Part shown: positions 22,601 through 28,571 of the stretch, one piece after another
Layout of the letters: each line of letters opens with the position of its first letter
Numbering within the stretch: position 1 is the stretch's first letter
Assembly (NCBI GenBank): GCA_014843695.1
Contig: CM026397.1
Span: forward strand, 45,822,571-45,886,570
DNA from: Archivesica marissinica
Taxonomy: Eukaryota > Mollusca > Bivalvia > Venerida > Vesicomyidae
Reading direction: 5' to 3'
Length of the DNA: 64,000 nucleotides
The notes under the pieces: model-generated
Databases searched by the model: none
Seen by the model: only the letters and a program-made list of their open reading frames with translations
What the model was told of the DNA's origin: nothing
Program-made: the position numbers and the translations under genes

Positions 22601-23576
22601 ATATTATGAATAAGGACCCCGTGTGTGTAATAACGGACAGAACTCATAAACACGGAGCAGTGAGACTATAATGACATTTTTATTCGTAAATATATTGGCG
22701 TGGCAGACGATGCATATGTCATTTTGGATAAAAAATTGCCAATTTCTTTAAAAAATGATATTTATATGGTGACATAAAACGGATATAGTGAAATTAGTGA
22801 AAACTGGGGTAGGTTTAAAGTTTTCACCGCTAATTTACCTTGTCTGATATATTATGATCAGTTAGAAATAGATTGAAGTGCACAAGGTATGTTTATTTAT
22901 AATTCCGGTAACTGGAGCGTGAAATATTGCGTGATCTCTCGCAACTTGCTATTTCCACAGTTGGGCGAAAACCTGTTCTGGGCGAAAACTCTTCACGCCG
23001 GGATATATCAATAAATTAAAACGGGACCCATTCAATATAATAACAAATTGTATGCCTCCAGAAACCACCATTTCATACCTAATCTACCACCAACAGGATG
23101 GGGATACCCCACCTCATAACCTCCCCCAAAATCCTGGACCCACCCCCTAGCTACGGGCCTGTGATTGAACTTTCTTTGTGTCGCTTATAGAATGGACATA
23201 TGGAAAGAAGAGCAACCAATAAGGACATTTTCTGGAAAAACCAATTCAACTGTTCAACAAACAGATGCTACAGTACAGAATGAATTGCATATGTATATAG
23301 CTTTAATTTAACTATATTACGAATTTTCATTCAAATTTACATTGGTTTTTAAATAAAATCGGCACAAAAATGCTACACCCCACCCACTTTACATGTCAAC
23401 TTGTTGCGCAACATGAACACTGCTAAAACAGATGAAAATAATGAGGTTTTACCCAGTGGAGAAATCCTTGGCATATTATCGATGAATTGTTTTTTTTGTG
23501 CCTTTGTCAAATTTTGATTTGGGCCCTTTGTTTTCTTGGCTTTACCAACAACCGACCAATTACTGCCACTTGCCAT
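4532..23576 (-). CDS. TMEM214: TMEM214 homologue, ten exons assembled, 3' end missing
   Basis: Multi-exon gene encoding an endoplasmic-reticulum membrane protein. In humans TMEM214 is reported to anchor procaspase-4 and to promote ER-stress-induced apoptosis; that role is known for the family and not shown here. Ten exons joined by GT-AG introns give 1395 bases (465 codons) in unbroken phase. They align nearly without gaps to human TMEM214 as I remember it: an N-terminal basic segment, WLKDL.YLN.KL (exon 3), CIMTMLDE and YGYKIFLQ (exon 4), MWALGQ (exon 5), VWLDVMQPLLG (exon 6), LYPQLK (exon 7), FFPSYLTRA (exon 8), LWCQLYTKHLKQS (exon 9) and LLDHLSENWE (exon 10). Human TMEM214 has about 690 residues, so the C-terminal third with the membrane segments is not seen. 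The ATG at 23576 has A at -3 and G at +4. Introns contain SINEs, MITEs and minisatellites; intron 5 is 7 kb. Confidence 0.92.
4720..4765. mobile_element. Solo pogo-like MITE terminus
   Basis: TACAGTCAAACCTGTGTTAG matches the right-hand terminal repeat of the complete MITEs at 6453, 19485 and 37775. No partner end is visible. Confidence 0.5.
4810..5085 (+). mobile_element. tRNA-derived SINE (family 2), full length
   Basis: Box A TAGTCCAGTGG (4817-4827) and box B GGTTCGATCTC (4859-4869) flank an anticodon-like stem. The body carries GGGACGTTAAACC and GTAAAAGAACC, which resemble the conserved core of metazoan Nin-DC/Meta-type SINEs as I recall them. The 3' end is CGTCGCTCATATGGGCAACC followed by GATAAATAAACG. 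Other copies: minus at 9993-10256, plus at 24392-24630, and a 5'-truncated plus copy at 47148-47290. Confidence 0.9.
5208..5312. mobile_element. Fold-back MITE of about 105 bp
   Basis: Arms of about 37 bases (5209-5245 and 5272-5309) are inverted copies of each other around a 25-base centre, so the element can form a hairpin. A related arm with the same centre occurs alone at 15172-15246. Confidence 0.7.
5320..5655. other. Intronic AT-rich sequence, nothing recognised
   Basis: Part of TMEM214 intron 9. No gene, repeat or RNA was identified. Confidence 0.5.
5661..5887. mobile_element. piggyBac-like MITE
   Basis: The termini CCCTTTCAAC and GATATTGAATGGG are related to those of the copy at 8150-8387, in the opposite orientation. 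The right flank is TTAA and the left flank TTGA, a one-base decay of the TTAA target expected for piggyBac-type elements. Confidence 0.75.
5979..6070 (-). CDS. TMEM214: TMEM214 exon 9
   Basis: 92 bases, residues 382-411 plus two bases. Acceptor TCTATCTGTAG|GTA, donor TCAAG|GTATTC. It encodes SLWCQLYTKHLKQS, matching human SVWRQLYPKHLSQS. Confidence 0.9.
6453..6631. mobile_element. pogo/Tc1-like MITE, 179 bp
   Basis: It starts CAGTCAAACCTGT and ends with the inverted counterpart ACGTTTGACAG, between TA dinucleotides as expected for a Tc1/mariner-pogo target duplication. Internal GGCTGCTTAATACAGGT motifs recur. Related copies lie at 19485-19663 and 37775-37946. It lies in TMEM214 intron 8. Confidence 0.8.
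6712..6813 (-). CDS. TMEM214: TMEM214 exon 8
   Basis: 102 bases, residues 348-381, phase 0 at both ends. Acceptor CTATTTATAG|AAAATTG, donor ACTGAG|GTATTG. It encodes KIAHGRHEDSSLRNFFPSYL, which aligns without gaps to human VLAFGAKPDSTLHTYFPSFL. The acceptor and the first bases of this exon are the template of the adjoining 41-bp minisatellite. Confidence 0.9.
6795..7183 (-). repeat. 41-bp minisatellite made of TMEM214 intron-7 acceptor plus exon-8 start
   Basis: About nine copies of a 41-bp unit. On the minus strand each copy contains CTATTTATAG|AAAATTGCA, the acceptor and start of exon 8. The copy at 6813/6814 is the true junction and the others lie upstream in intron 7 as decoy acceptors. 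Adding one unit to the exon (41 bases) shifts the frame and creates a TGA within exon 8. Confidence 0.9.
7352..7622 (-). mobile_element. tRNA-derived SINE (family 3)
   Basis: On the minus strand box A (TGGCAGAGTGG, complement of 7603-7613) and box B (GTTCAAATCCC, complement of 7551-7561) are followed by a body containing AGTCGCAC and TTAGGTTATATGG in plus-strand reading. It lies in TMEM214 intron 7, 50 bases from exon 7. Confidence 0.75.
7672..7810 (-). CDS. TMEM214: TMEM214 exon 7
   Basis: 139 bases, residues 301-347. Acceptor TTCTCACAG|G, donor CTCAAG|GTATTA. It ends with KRLMVLYPQLK, matching human EQLCQLYPRLK. A SINE on the same strand lies just downstream in intron 7 (to about 7622). 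Confidence 0.9.
7863..7972. repeat. 19-bp tandem repeat
   Basis: Six copies of a unit like ATGCACATTTACCCCAACC, about 50 bases upstream of exon 7 in TMEM214 intron 6. Confidence 0.85.
8150..8387. mobile_element. piggyBac-like MITE, 238 bp, with TTAA target duplication
   Basis: Perfect inverted termini CCCTTTCAACCCC and GGGGTTGAAAGGG are flanked on both sides by TTAA (8146-8149, 8388-8391). This is the pattern of piggyBac-type non-autonomous elements. An internal GCTCGTTACGAGC palindrome is present. The element has no coding capacity. Confidence 0.85.
8688..9715. repeat. 20-bp satellite, TMEM214 intron 6
   Basis: About 50 copies of a 20-bp unit like AGCTTGTATGCAGCCCAGCT, with alternation of CTT/ATT and GCAGCC/GTAGTC variants that form local sub-blocks. 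No exon or known element lies within it. Confidence 0.93.
9874..9955 (-). CDS. TMEM214: TMEM214 exon 6
   Basis: 82 bases, residues 274-300 plus two bases. Acceptor GTGTTACAG|TG, donor CTCGG|GTAAGT. It encodes VWLDVMQPLLGMKALSNYC, matching human VWLGIMLPVLGIKSLSPFA. A same-strand SINE ends only about 38 bases upstream of this acceptor. Confidence 0.9.
9993..10256 (-). mobile_element. tRNA-derived SINE (family 2), minus-strand copy
   Basis: The complement of the family-2 SINE, with box A complement CCACTGGACTA at 10234-10244 and the full 3' tail at the low-coordinate end. It lies in the same orientation as TMEM214 and ends about 38 bases upstream of the exon-6 acceptor. Confidence 0.88.
10533..10589. 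mobile_element. piggyBac-like MITE, terminal fragment
   Basis: The last 55-60 bases of the family seen at 5661-5887, ending GTTGAATGGG next to TTAA. Confidence 0.65.
10710..15166 (-). repeat. 20-bp satellite of 4.5 kb, TMEM214 intron 5
   Basis: Almost 200 copies of ACCCTCTATAAACAAACAAC. On the coding strand of TMEM214 the unit reads GTTGTTTGTTTATAGAGGGT, a T-rich run followed by TATAG that resembles a 3' splice site. Units from about 11000 to 14900 have many single-base losses while 14400-14760 and 14920-15160 are nearly perfect, a pattern typical of uneven consensus polishing. A C-rich block interrupts the array. Confidence 0.95.
11923..12505. repeat. C-rich low-complexity block inside the 20-bp satellite
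   Basis: About 580 bases made almost only of C, with scattered T and a few other bases. The proline-rich plus-strand and glycine-rich minus-strand frames here are not genes. It may be true polypyrimidine DNA or a sequencing/assembly artefact; nothing in the array around it predicts it. Confidence 0.9.
15172..15246. mobile_element. Half of the fold-back MITE seen at 5208
   Basis: One arm plus the centre of the 5208-5312 element (CATACCATATTTTATGAAAC and GCGAGCCTTTTGGCG). It abuts the end of the 20-bp satellite. Confidence 0.65.
15378..15628 (+). mobile_element. tRNA-derived SINE (family 4)
   Basis: Box A TAGCACAGTGG (15387-15397) and box B GGGTTCGATCC (15429-15439). The central segment contains TTTTCTCCGGGTACTCCGAT. 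The 3' end is ACTTGCTTCGCAATCG followed by AAATAAATAAAG and an A-rich tail. Solo 3' tails of this family occur at 23882-23954 and 45545-45600. Confidence 0.85.
15697..16794. mobile_element. hAT-like non-autonomous element (tentative)
   Basis: The ends CAGGGTTCCCGCTG and CAGAGGAAACCCTG are imperfect inverted repeats, and a shorter relative lies at 20229-20470 with the same GTTCCCGCTGTCGG start. No transposase was found inside. I could not establish a target duplication. Confidence 0.45.
16922..17027 (-). CDS. TMEM214: TMEM214 exon 5
   Basis: 106 bases, residues 239-273 plus one base. Acceptor TATCTTGCAG|TAC, donor TTAGAG|GTATAA. It encodes RPERCMSVMWALGQVGYPSL, matching human RPAKCLTIMWALGQAGF. 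Its downstream intron 5 holds the 4.5-kb 20-bp satellite. Confidence 0.93.
17496..17710 (-). CDS. TMEM214: TMEM214 exon 4
   Basis: 215 bases, residues 167-238. Acceptor TTTAATAG|AC, donor CCACAG|GTAAGA. It encodes VLADCNAATLEHVMYFCIM and YGYKIFLQLLVRGNPDIA, which match the human block around FDHCLFTMLQE and HGYRICIQAIL. It ends in phase 0. Confidence 0.92.
17876..18065. repeat. Short tandem repeat in TMEM214 intron 3
   Basis: Four imperfect copies of a motif built on GATTACTTTTCTAAGCAA and GTAATCGATT. Confidence 0.8.
18136..18289 (-). CDS. TMEM214: TMEM214 exon 3
   Basis: 154 bases, residues 116-166 plus one base. Acceptor TTGTGTAG|ATT, donor CACACAG|GTTTCT. It contains ELWLKDLVTYLNIKLEHC, the clearest match to the human WLKDLASYLN block. 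A 48-54 bp minisatellite starts about 95 bases beyond its 5' border in intron 2. Confidence 0.92.
18384..18744 (-). repeat. 48-54 bp minisatellite derived from a SINE tRNA head
   Basis: Seven copies starting at 18384, 18438, 18491, 18543, 18591, 18645 and 18697. Each is ACAATGGTCAGG, a G run of 5 to 16, then ATTTGATACCAACGAC. The unit resembles the region between box B and box A of the family-3 SINE (compare 7551-7600: GGGATTTGAAC, ACAATGG, GATTTGACGTCAATGAC). The G runs differ in length between copies. Confidence 0.85.
18931..19160 (-). mobile_element. tRNA-derived SINE (family 1), minus-strand copy
   Basis: The complement of the element at 434-650, with box A complement near 19145-19155 and box B complement at about 19073-19083 (GGGACTCGAACC). 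Confidence 0.8.
19166..19955. repeat. 94-bp tandem repeat split by a MITE
   Basis: Copies of a 94-bp unit (GGGTTATGTCTGTAAACAAG ... GGTTGCTATAGGAGGGTTG) start at about 19166, 19260, 19669, 19763 and 19857. A partial relative lies at 18854-18900. The sequence ACACACCTTCTTAGCCTCCA follows the last copy on both sides (19370 and 19968), so a larger segment was duplicated. A pogo-like MITE separates the two blocks. Confidence 0.85.
19485..19663. mobile_element. pogo/Tc1-like MITE, 179 bp
   Basis: The same family as 6453-6631, with ends CAGTAAAACCTGT and AGTTTGACTG flanked by TA. Confidence 0.8.
20229..20470. mobile_element. Short relative of the 15697 hAT-like element
   Basis: Starts GTTCCCGCTGTCGGTCGCC and ends with CAGACAGAGGGAAT, an imperfect inverted match. 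It contains repeated GGCGCCAAAT and GGCGAAAAT motifs. Confidence 0.45.
20480..21215. other. TMEM214 intron 2 sequence, nothing recognised
   Basis: No exon, RNA or repeat recognised. Short frames here have no detectable family. Confidence 0.5.
21222..21442 (-). CDS. TMEM214: TMEM214 exon 2
   Basis: 221 bases, residues 42-115. The acceptor TTTTTTTCAG and donor GAG|GTTTAT are clear. It encodes a highly charged segment with IYEAFVIKEQQRYERRQQ and a lysine-rich KKKMEQVPRKKPFED, as expected between the N-terminus and the conserved domain. It ends in phase 0. Confidence 0.88.
21558..21745 (-). mobile_element. tRNA-derived SINE (family 5), minus-strand copy
   Basis: Reading the minus strand, GTCCAGTGGTAGAGTG serves as box A region, followed by GGTCCCGG, AGTGTCATTGAG and a 3' end ACATGTCTAGGTCCCTGCAA, GGGGTTTGACATTAATGGAA and a CATA-rich tail. 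A plus-strand copy lies at 42362-42560, and a solo 3' tail at 21838-21886. Confidence 0.8.
21795..23161. mobile_element. Possible hAT-like non-autonomous element
   Basis: The left end GGCGGATCTAGGGGGGACCC and the right end GGACCCACCCCCTAGCTACG are imperfectly inverted and have the GGCGGATCTAGGGG look of hAT ends. Inside lies an inverted pair of about 35 bases (about 22218-22252 and 22940-22975, sharing AACTGTGGAAAT). No transposase frame was recognised, although a minus-strand frame of 89 codons occurs at 21948-22217. Confidence 0.35.
23453..23576 (-). CDS. TMEM214: TMEM214 exon 1 (start codon)
   Basis: 124 bases, residues 1-41 plus one base. It begins MASGSNWSVVGKAKK, matching the basic, tryptophan-containing N-terminus of TMEM214. 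The donor is CTGG|GTAAAA. The extra base G joins the AC of exon 2 to give Asp. The start has a good initiation context (AACATGG). No in-frame upstream ATG was noticed. Confidence 0.88.
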
Positions 23577-23845
23577 GTTGCATAAAATTGAAAAGTATTG
23601 TTCAGGAAGTGACGACTACAATATTCTTTTCCATCCGTGCAATGACTCTTTTCCATCCCTAGTAGGATTCATCGGTGTTGTAGTACAAATAGCCTCAGTG
23701 TTTCAGAGATGAGTATCTAGTTTAATTATATTTTATTGCTTGTTTATATACAATACAATTACAAATATAAGCATGATAAATATATAAGCAAAATGATACA
23801 ACTGTAATGTTATGCTTATTCTTGAACACTGTAAGAATAAAATAT

Positions 23846-24290
23846 AGAAGCAAACATCCTATTCCCAGTCAATATAAACTCGAGAGTGATTTATATAAGT
23901 TGAAAGAACTTGTTTCGCAATCGAGCTAAAATAAATTTGTATAAAAAAATAAAAATATAAACTCCATGGAGTCCTACTTGAGTCGGTCACCTCAGCCAAA
24001 TACCTTGGCGTAGAAAACCCAACTAACCTGTCGTTACGCTTACATAAAAAGGTCAACAAAGAAAGCTAACCAAACATTAGGATTTCTACGTTGAAACATC
24101 CAGGTCAAATCCGAACTCCTTATGTCCATGGCTTACCAGACACTAGTGAGACCCCAGCTGGAATATGGCTCCGATATCTGGTCGCCCCATACCCAAACAT
24201 TGATAGACCAAATTGAAGGTGTCCAACGAAGAGCAGCCCGTTGGATAAAGGCTGACTTCTACCGTACATTTAGGCAGCCTCATGATACAT
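23846..24290 (+). mobile_element. LINE A fragment (reverse transcriptase C-terminal side)
   Basis: Matches the LINE at 42.6-44.2 kb (43345 onward) at base level and in translation: SMAYQTLVRPQLEYGS, IEGVQRRAARWIKADFYR. Frames are broken. It is interrupted at 23882-23954 by a SINE tail. Confidence 0.85.
23882..23954 (+). mobile_element. 5'-truncated SINE family 4 nested in LINE A
   Basis: Only the 3' tail (ATAAGTTG, ACTTGTTTCGCAATCG, A-rich end) is present. The flanks carry the direct repeat AATATAAACTC on both sides, an 11-base target duplication that proves insertion into the LINE copy. Confidence 0.8.
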
Positions 24291-24391
24291 TGCTAGTTCA
24301 GGAAGTCAGGTTCAGTGTGGATCTTCACAACCTGTTCATGCCTACCAACGTAGAGGCCACGACGAGGCTTCTTGTCATTAGTATTGTTATA

Positions 24392-24630
24392 TAGATCCGC
24401 CCCCTGTGAAATAGGAGACCGCTGCACTGGTAATCCAGGGATCGCAGGTTCGATCCCATCGTCTGACCCTAATAAAAGTAACAGTCTTTCAGATGGGACA
24501 TTAAACCAAGGTCTCGTGTTGGTGCTGTACACCGTACACGTAAAAGAACCAGAGGAGACTGTGGAATGGGTCTCTGTCTGTATCATTGCACTATCCTCCA
24601 AAAATCTAAAATAACTAATCTCTTCATGTG
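24392..24630 (+). mobile_element. tRNA-derived SINE (family 2), 5' end degraded
   Basis: GGTAATCCAGGGATCGCAGG and box B GGTTCGATCCC are followed by the complete core. Box A is lost and the 3' tail stops at CTAATCTCTTCA. Confidence 0.85.
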
Positions 24631-24899
24631 AGTAGTGGGTAATGTGTGTAGTGGTAGGCAGGCGGATGAGCAGGAGATCTATCCGATTAACCGTCTGCAA
24701 CCGAGATATTAGAACACGAAACCAGTAATGCCCTGGTACCATTGTATCAATTTGTTTTACTAGTACAATATTACATGTTTAAAGAATAGACATATGTGAG
24801 CAACGGTGATGTGTTCACTCTGAATGGCATAAACCAGATCTTACATGGTAGTGTCCTGTATTTCAGAAGGGTCCATCCTTTCATTATAAGTGTTGTAAG

Positions 24900-25425
24900 G
24901 TAGCCAACCATCTATCCCTCTGCTAAACCTATGAACTATATTCCTACACCGTCGATAGAACATGCAAAGTCCGTAAGGCTATGACCATGACCATGTTAGT
25001 GATGATCTACGAAAGTGTTTCACATGCTTACGGTTATGTTCACACACTTTAGAAATTGAATTTGGTAGGTACAATGCTATAGAAAGAGAAAATCGGTTAT
25101 GTAAACTATGTAACCAAAAGTCGGTTGAATCGGAGTATCACTTTTTGCTATGTTGTACGAGATACACAAGTTTAAGAACTAAATACCTTGATAATATATC
25201 TTGACCGTGTGTACAGATATCCAATACTATCATGTCTTCTAAGAATACAATATAATTGTTAAACATATCTAATTATATAAAGGAATATTTGTGTATGTCT
25301 TTGCCATAGTTTATACTCATGTAAATGGCCAAAGGCAATGTATTGCTGATAATGCCAATATACTTGAAACAAACCATATCTATTCGAAATGCTCGTTCAA
25401 AATAAAGTATTAATTAATCCTACAC
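24900..25425 (+). mobile_element. LINE B 3' end with C-terminal zinc-knuckle region
   Basis: In the frame around 25040-25190 the translation reads RENRLCKLCNQKSVESEYHF, then LLCCTRYTSLR, the Cys-rich C-terminal motif common in non-LTR retrotransposon ORF2. A stop follows at once, then an AT-rich 3' UTR ending AATAAAGTATTAATT. The upstream part is missing, so it is a 5'-truncated copy unrelated to LINE A. Confidence 0.65.
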
Positions 25426-25466
25426 AAATTAATTATTCCATTTCTTACAGGGGGCCTACTCAATGA

Positions 25467-25763
25467 CAAGGTCAAATCCGTGATTGGGTCAAGCAAGATC
25501 TGCTGGATGGGCTACATATTTTTTCCACGTCCATCACAAGTTACTGGAACGATCATGGTGAACAACATGTCGGTATAATGAAGAATGGTGTCTATATAGC
25601 AGGTGCTTACGTTGACGAAATCGGTAGTTCCATAACAATAGCAATGCAGCTACAAATAGGTGACACAGTCTGGGTGAAACATATTGATCACGACAAATGG
25701 CGCTTTGTATGGTGGGTGTCTAACACGTTTCATGGGTTGTTTGATTACTGCTTTGTAAGTTAG
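25467..25763 (+). CDS. C1q-domain fragment (C-terminal half)
   Basis: The frame encodes GLHIFSTSITSYW, then GIMKNGVYIAGAY, LQIGDTVWVKH and NTFHGLFDYCF before TAG. These match the second half of a C1q domain: GLY.F, the kNG turn, L..GD.VWV and the final TF.GF. C1q-domain proteins are secreted trimeric lectin-like molecules that bivalves use widely in innate immunity. The N-terminal half of the domain is absent and the frame is closed by TGA at 25464, so this is either a 3' exon (possible acceptor AAGCAAG|AT near 25497) or a pseudogene piece. It ends 24 bases before gap 2. Confidence 0.7.
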   Translation, partial: QGQIRDWVKQDLLDGLHIFSTSITSYWNDHGEQHVGIMKNGVYIAGAYVDEIGSSITIAMQLQIGDTVWVKHIDHDKWRFVWWVSNTFHGLFDYCFVS

Positions 25764-25787
25764 AAAATAAATAACAATACCATTAAC

Positions 25788-26787
25788 NNNNNNNNNNNNN
25801 NNNNNNNNNNNNNNNNNNNNNNNNNNNNNNNNNNNNNNNNNNNNNNNNNNNNNNNNNNNNNNNNNNNNNNNNNNNNNNNNNNNNNNNNNNNNNNNNNNNN
25901 NNNNNNNNNNNNNNNNNNNNNNNNNNNNNNNNNNNNNNNNNNNNNNNNNNNNNNNNNNNNNNNNNNNNNNNNNNNNNNNNNNNNNNNNNNNNNNNNNNNN
26001 NNNNNNNNNNNNNNNNNNNNNNNNNNNNNNNNNNNNNNNNNNNNNNNNNNNNNNNNNNNNNNNNNNNNNNNNNNNNNNNNNNNNNNNNNNNNNNNNNNNN
26101 NNNNNNNNNNNNNNNNNNNNNNNNNNNNNNNNNNNNNNNNNNNNNNNNNNNNNNNNNNNNNNNNNNNNNNNNNNNNNNNNNNNNNNNNNNNNNNNNNNNN
26201 NNNNNNNNNNNNNNNNNNNNNNNNNNNNNNNNNNNNNNNNNNNNNNNNNNNNNNNNNNNNNNNNNNNNNNNNNNNNNNNNNNNNNNNNNNNNNNNNNNNN
26301 NNNNNNNNNNNNNNNNNNNNNNNNNNNNNNNNNNNNNNNNNNNNNNNNNNNNNNNNNNNNNNNNNNNNNNNNNNNNNNNNNNNNNNNNNNNNNNNNNNNN
26401 NNNNNNNNNNNNNNNNNNNNNNNNNNNNNNNNNNNNNNNNNNNNNNNNNNNNNNNNNNNNNNNNNNNNNNNNNNNNNNNNNNNNNNNNNNNNNNNNNNNN
26501 NNNNNNNNNNNNNNNNNNNNNNNNNNNNNNNNNNNNNNNNNNNNNNNNNNNNNNNNNNNNNNNNNNNNNNNNNNNNNNNNNNNNNNNNNNNNNNNNNNNN
26601 NNNNNNNNNNNNNNNNNNNNNNNNNNNNNNNNNNNNNNNNNNNNNNNNNNNNNNNNNNNNNNNNNNNNNNNNNNNNNNNNNNNNNNNNNNNNNNNNNNNN
26701 NNNNNNNNNNNNNNNNNNNNNNNNNNNNNNNNNNNNNNNNNNNNNNNNNNNNNNNNNNNNNNNNNNNNNNNNNNNNNNNNNNNNNNN
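25788..26787. other. Assembly gap (1000 N)
   Basis: Exactly 1000 N inside the LTR retrotransposon. Reverse transcriptase, RNase H and integrase are expected here, and a complete pol would be longer than 1 kb, so the real size is probably larger. Confidence 0.99.
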
Positions 26788-27428
26788 AAGGATGGCTGAA
26801 GTAGGATGGTATTCAAGTTCTTTATCTGTGTAAGCTGGTATGTCTATGGTTTCATTTGGTCTAAGAATAATTCTATGTGTTGTAGCATTTCTAACTATTG
26901 CTATTTTATCCTTATTCCGTTTTAGCGCTCGATCCCGCATAACCATAGTCCTAAATGTCAGGTACCATGGTACATGTAAGTTGGATCTTTGAAGAAATTG
27001 AGCTCTAAAAGTGTGTCTGCACTCATCCAACAGTTCTTTAATTATGTTTGTACCAATGATAATAGGTGTTGTTGCAGAGAACTTTGTATCTGGTACAATA
27101 AGGAAGAGGCATGTATGTGTGTCTGACTTAGGTAGACCTTCAGTGATATTTAAATCAGCTGCCATATAGCCAAGATAAGGTAGATCTTCCCCATCAGCAC
27201 ACTCTATTCTGAGGATATTCTTTAGTGGCTTAATTTCTGTGTCACTAAAATGTTCTTGGTGGAATGATTCCGACATCAGGCTGACTACGCTTCCTGTATC
27301 TAGAAGAGCCTGTGCTGGAATATTATTCATTGTTAAATTGATTTCCGTTACTTCTCCTACTAGTCTGGGATCTGTATTGTCAGTGCTCTGGTTCGACCCC
27401 TCTACGCGAGCACTTACAAGTTTGGGCA
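26788..27428 (-). CDS. pol: LTR retrotransposon pol, aspartic protease part, cut by gap
   Basis: A retropepsin-type protease with LLDTGSVVSLMS (active-site DTG at 27292-27300) and a later IIIGTNIIKELL element that corresponds to the ILG..  flap-side motif of Ty3/gypsy proteases. It would process the Gag-Pol polyprotein. The frame lies at -1 relative to gag and overlaps the gag end, so it is probably expressed by -1 frameshifting at CCCAAAC (27420-27426). There is no ATG at the frame start. The frame is open up to the gap, where reverse transcriptase should begin. Confidence 0.85.
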
Positions 27429-28571
27429 ATTTCTAGCTTGGTGTCCCGGTCTGTTACACTTGAAACAGTTGGAGTTCCTGTATGGACAACCACTGATAAT
27501 GTGTCCAGTCTCTCCACAATGGTAGCAACCATTTGGCTTGAATGTTCCTGTGCCAGTAGGTCTTTGTGGCTTGTAGTCACCACGTCCTCTACCTCTATCT
27601 GATCATCTATTGTCTCTGTTATAACCTTTGTTCCATCCCCTACCTCTATTATATCCAAACCCATATCCTCTAGCTTGTCCTTCAAAGTCATTCTTGTTCT
27701 CATTATCTTTCTCTATCCTCTCCATTCTTGCATTCAATTGTTGTAGTAAGGCTGTCATTTCACTTAGCTCACTCTTTTCTGGTTCTGTTTTCATGACTGG
27801 TTTGCATGGTTTCTTCTCTCTATCTGTACTTGATGCTTCTTCTTTCAATTCTGCTTCCATCTTTCTGAGTACTCTTTTGAACTCATCATACTCTATGATT
27901 TTATCATGATGATAAATACTTAAATGCTTTAATTCCTTGTTTAGTCCTGCGTATAAAATATCTTTTAGTATGTATGTGTGTTCATGCCTTCTCAATGCTC
28001 TAAGCGTTACAGCCTGGTCAAATAATTCTTCCAGTCTTGACGAAAACTGTTCCACCGTCTCATTGGCTCGTTGTTGGCTGCAGTAGAACTTTCTCATGAC
28101 ACTTTCCTTTGACTCTACAGTGCCATAATCATTGTCTAATTTCTCTATTACATCTGTAAGGGTAACATCTGGTCCCATTCTTCTCACTTTGTCACTTGCA
28201 TTTCCCTTTAAAGCTCTTCTTATCCCTAATAATATCTGCTCCTTGGAGAAGGATTCATCCGATATTATGGATTCAATTTCATATTTGAACGTATTCCATT
28301 TTACGTCTCCTTTCCCTTCTTCTCCGTAAAATGATGATAATTTTGGGAAATGGTATGTTCCGAGTCTTATTTGTGGCTTATGTTCCTCCTTATCAGGGTC
28401 TTCCTTCCCTGTACCAAACAATTTGATGATTTTAGCCACATCCTCGGGGGAGTTTATCTTTGGCTTCATACCAAGCATTCTCAATGTCTCTAATAGTCTG
28501 GCTTCATCTGCCGAAACTCCTTCCTCATCCTGTCCTCCTGTCGCTCCTTCTGTTTCCTTTTGGTGAAACAT
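27414..28571 (-). CDS. gag: LTR retrotransposon gag (PNMA/Ty3-gypsy type), one in-frame TGA
   Basis: Structural capsid protein of a Ty3/gypsy-like element. The ATG is at 28571. An acidic N-terminus is followed by a capsid-like region (FPKLSSFYGEE, WNTFKYEIESI, FYCSQQRANETVEQFSSRLE) that resembles the PNMA/gypsy gag fold, then a coiled, charged segment and a Gly/Arg-rich stretch. A TGA at 27603-27605 stops the frame. The same frame then continues through two CCHC zinc knuckles (CYHCGETGHIISGC and CFKCNRPGHQARNC, 27426-27527) to TAA at 27414-27416. The TGA may be a CGA-to-TGA mutation. With the TGA, only a knuckle-less Gag of 322 residues is made. Confidence 0.85.
27420..27426 (-). promoter_or_regulatory. 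Canonical -1 ribosomal frameshift heptamer at the gag-pol overlap
   Basis: On the minus strand, in the gag frame, C CCA AAC fits X XXY YYZ exactly and is followed by TTG TAA. Moving back one base enters the protease frame. Such sites set the Gag:Gag-Pol ratio in many retroelements. Whether a stimulatory pseudoknot follows was not determined. Confidence 0.7.
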
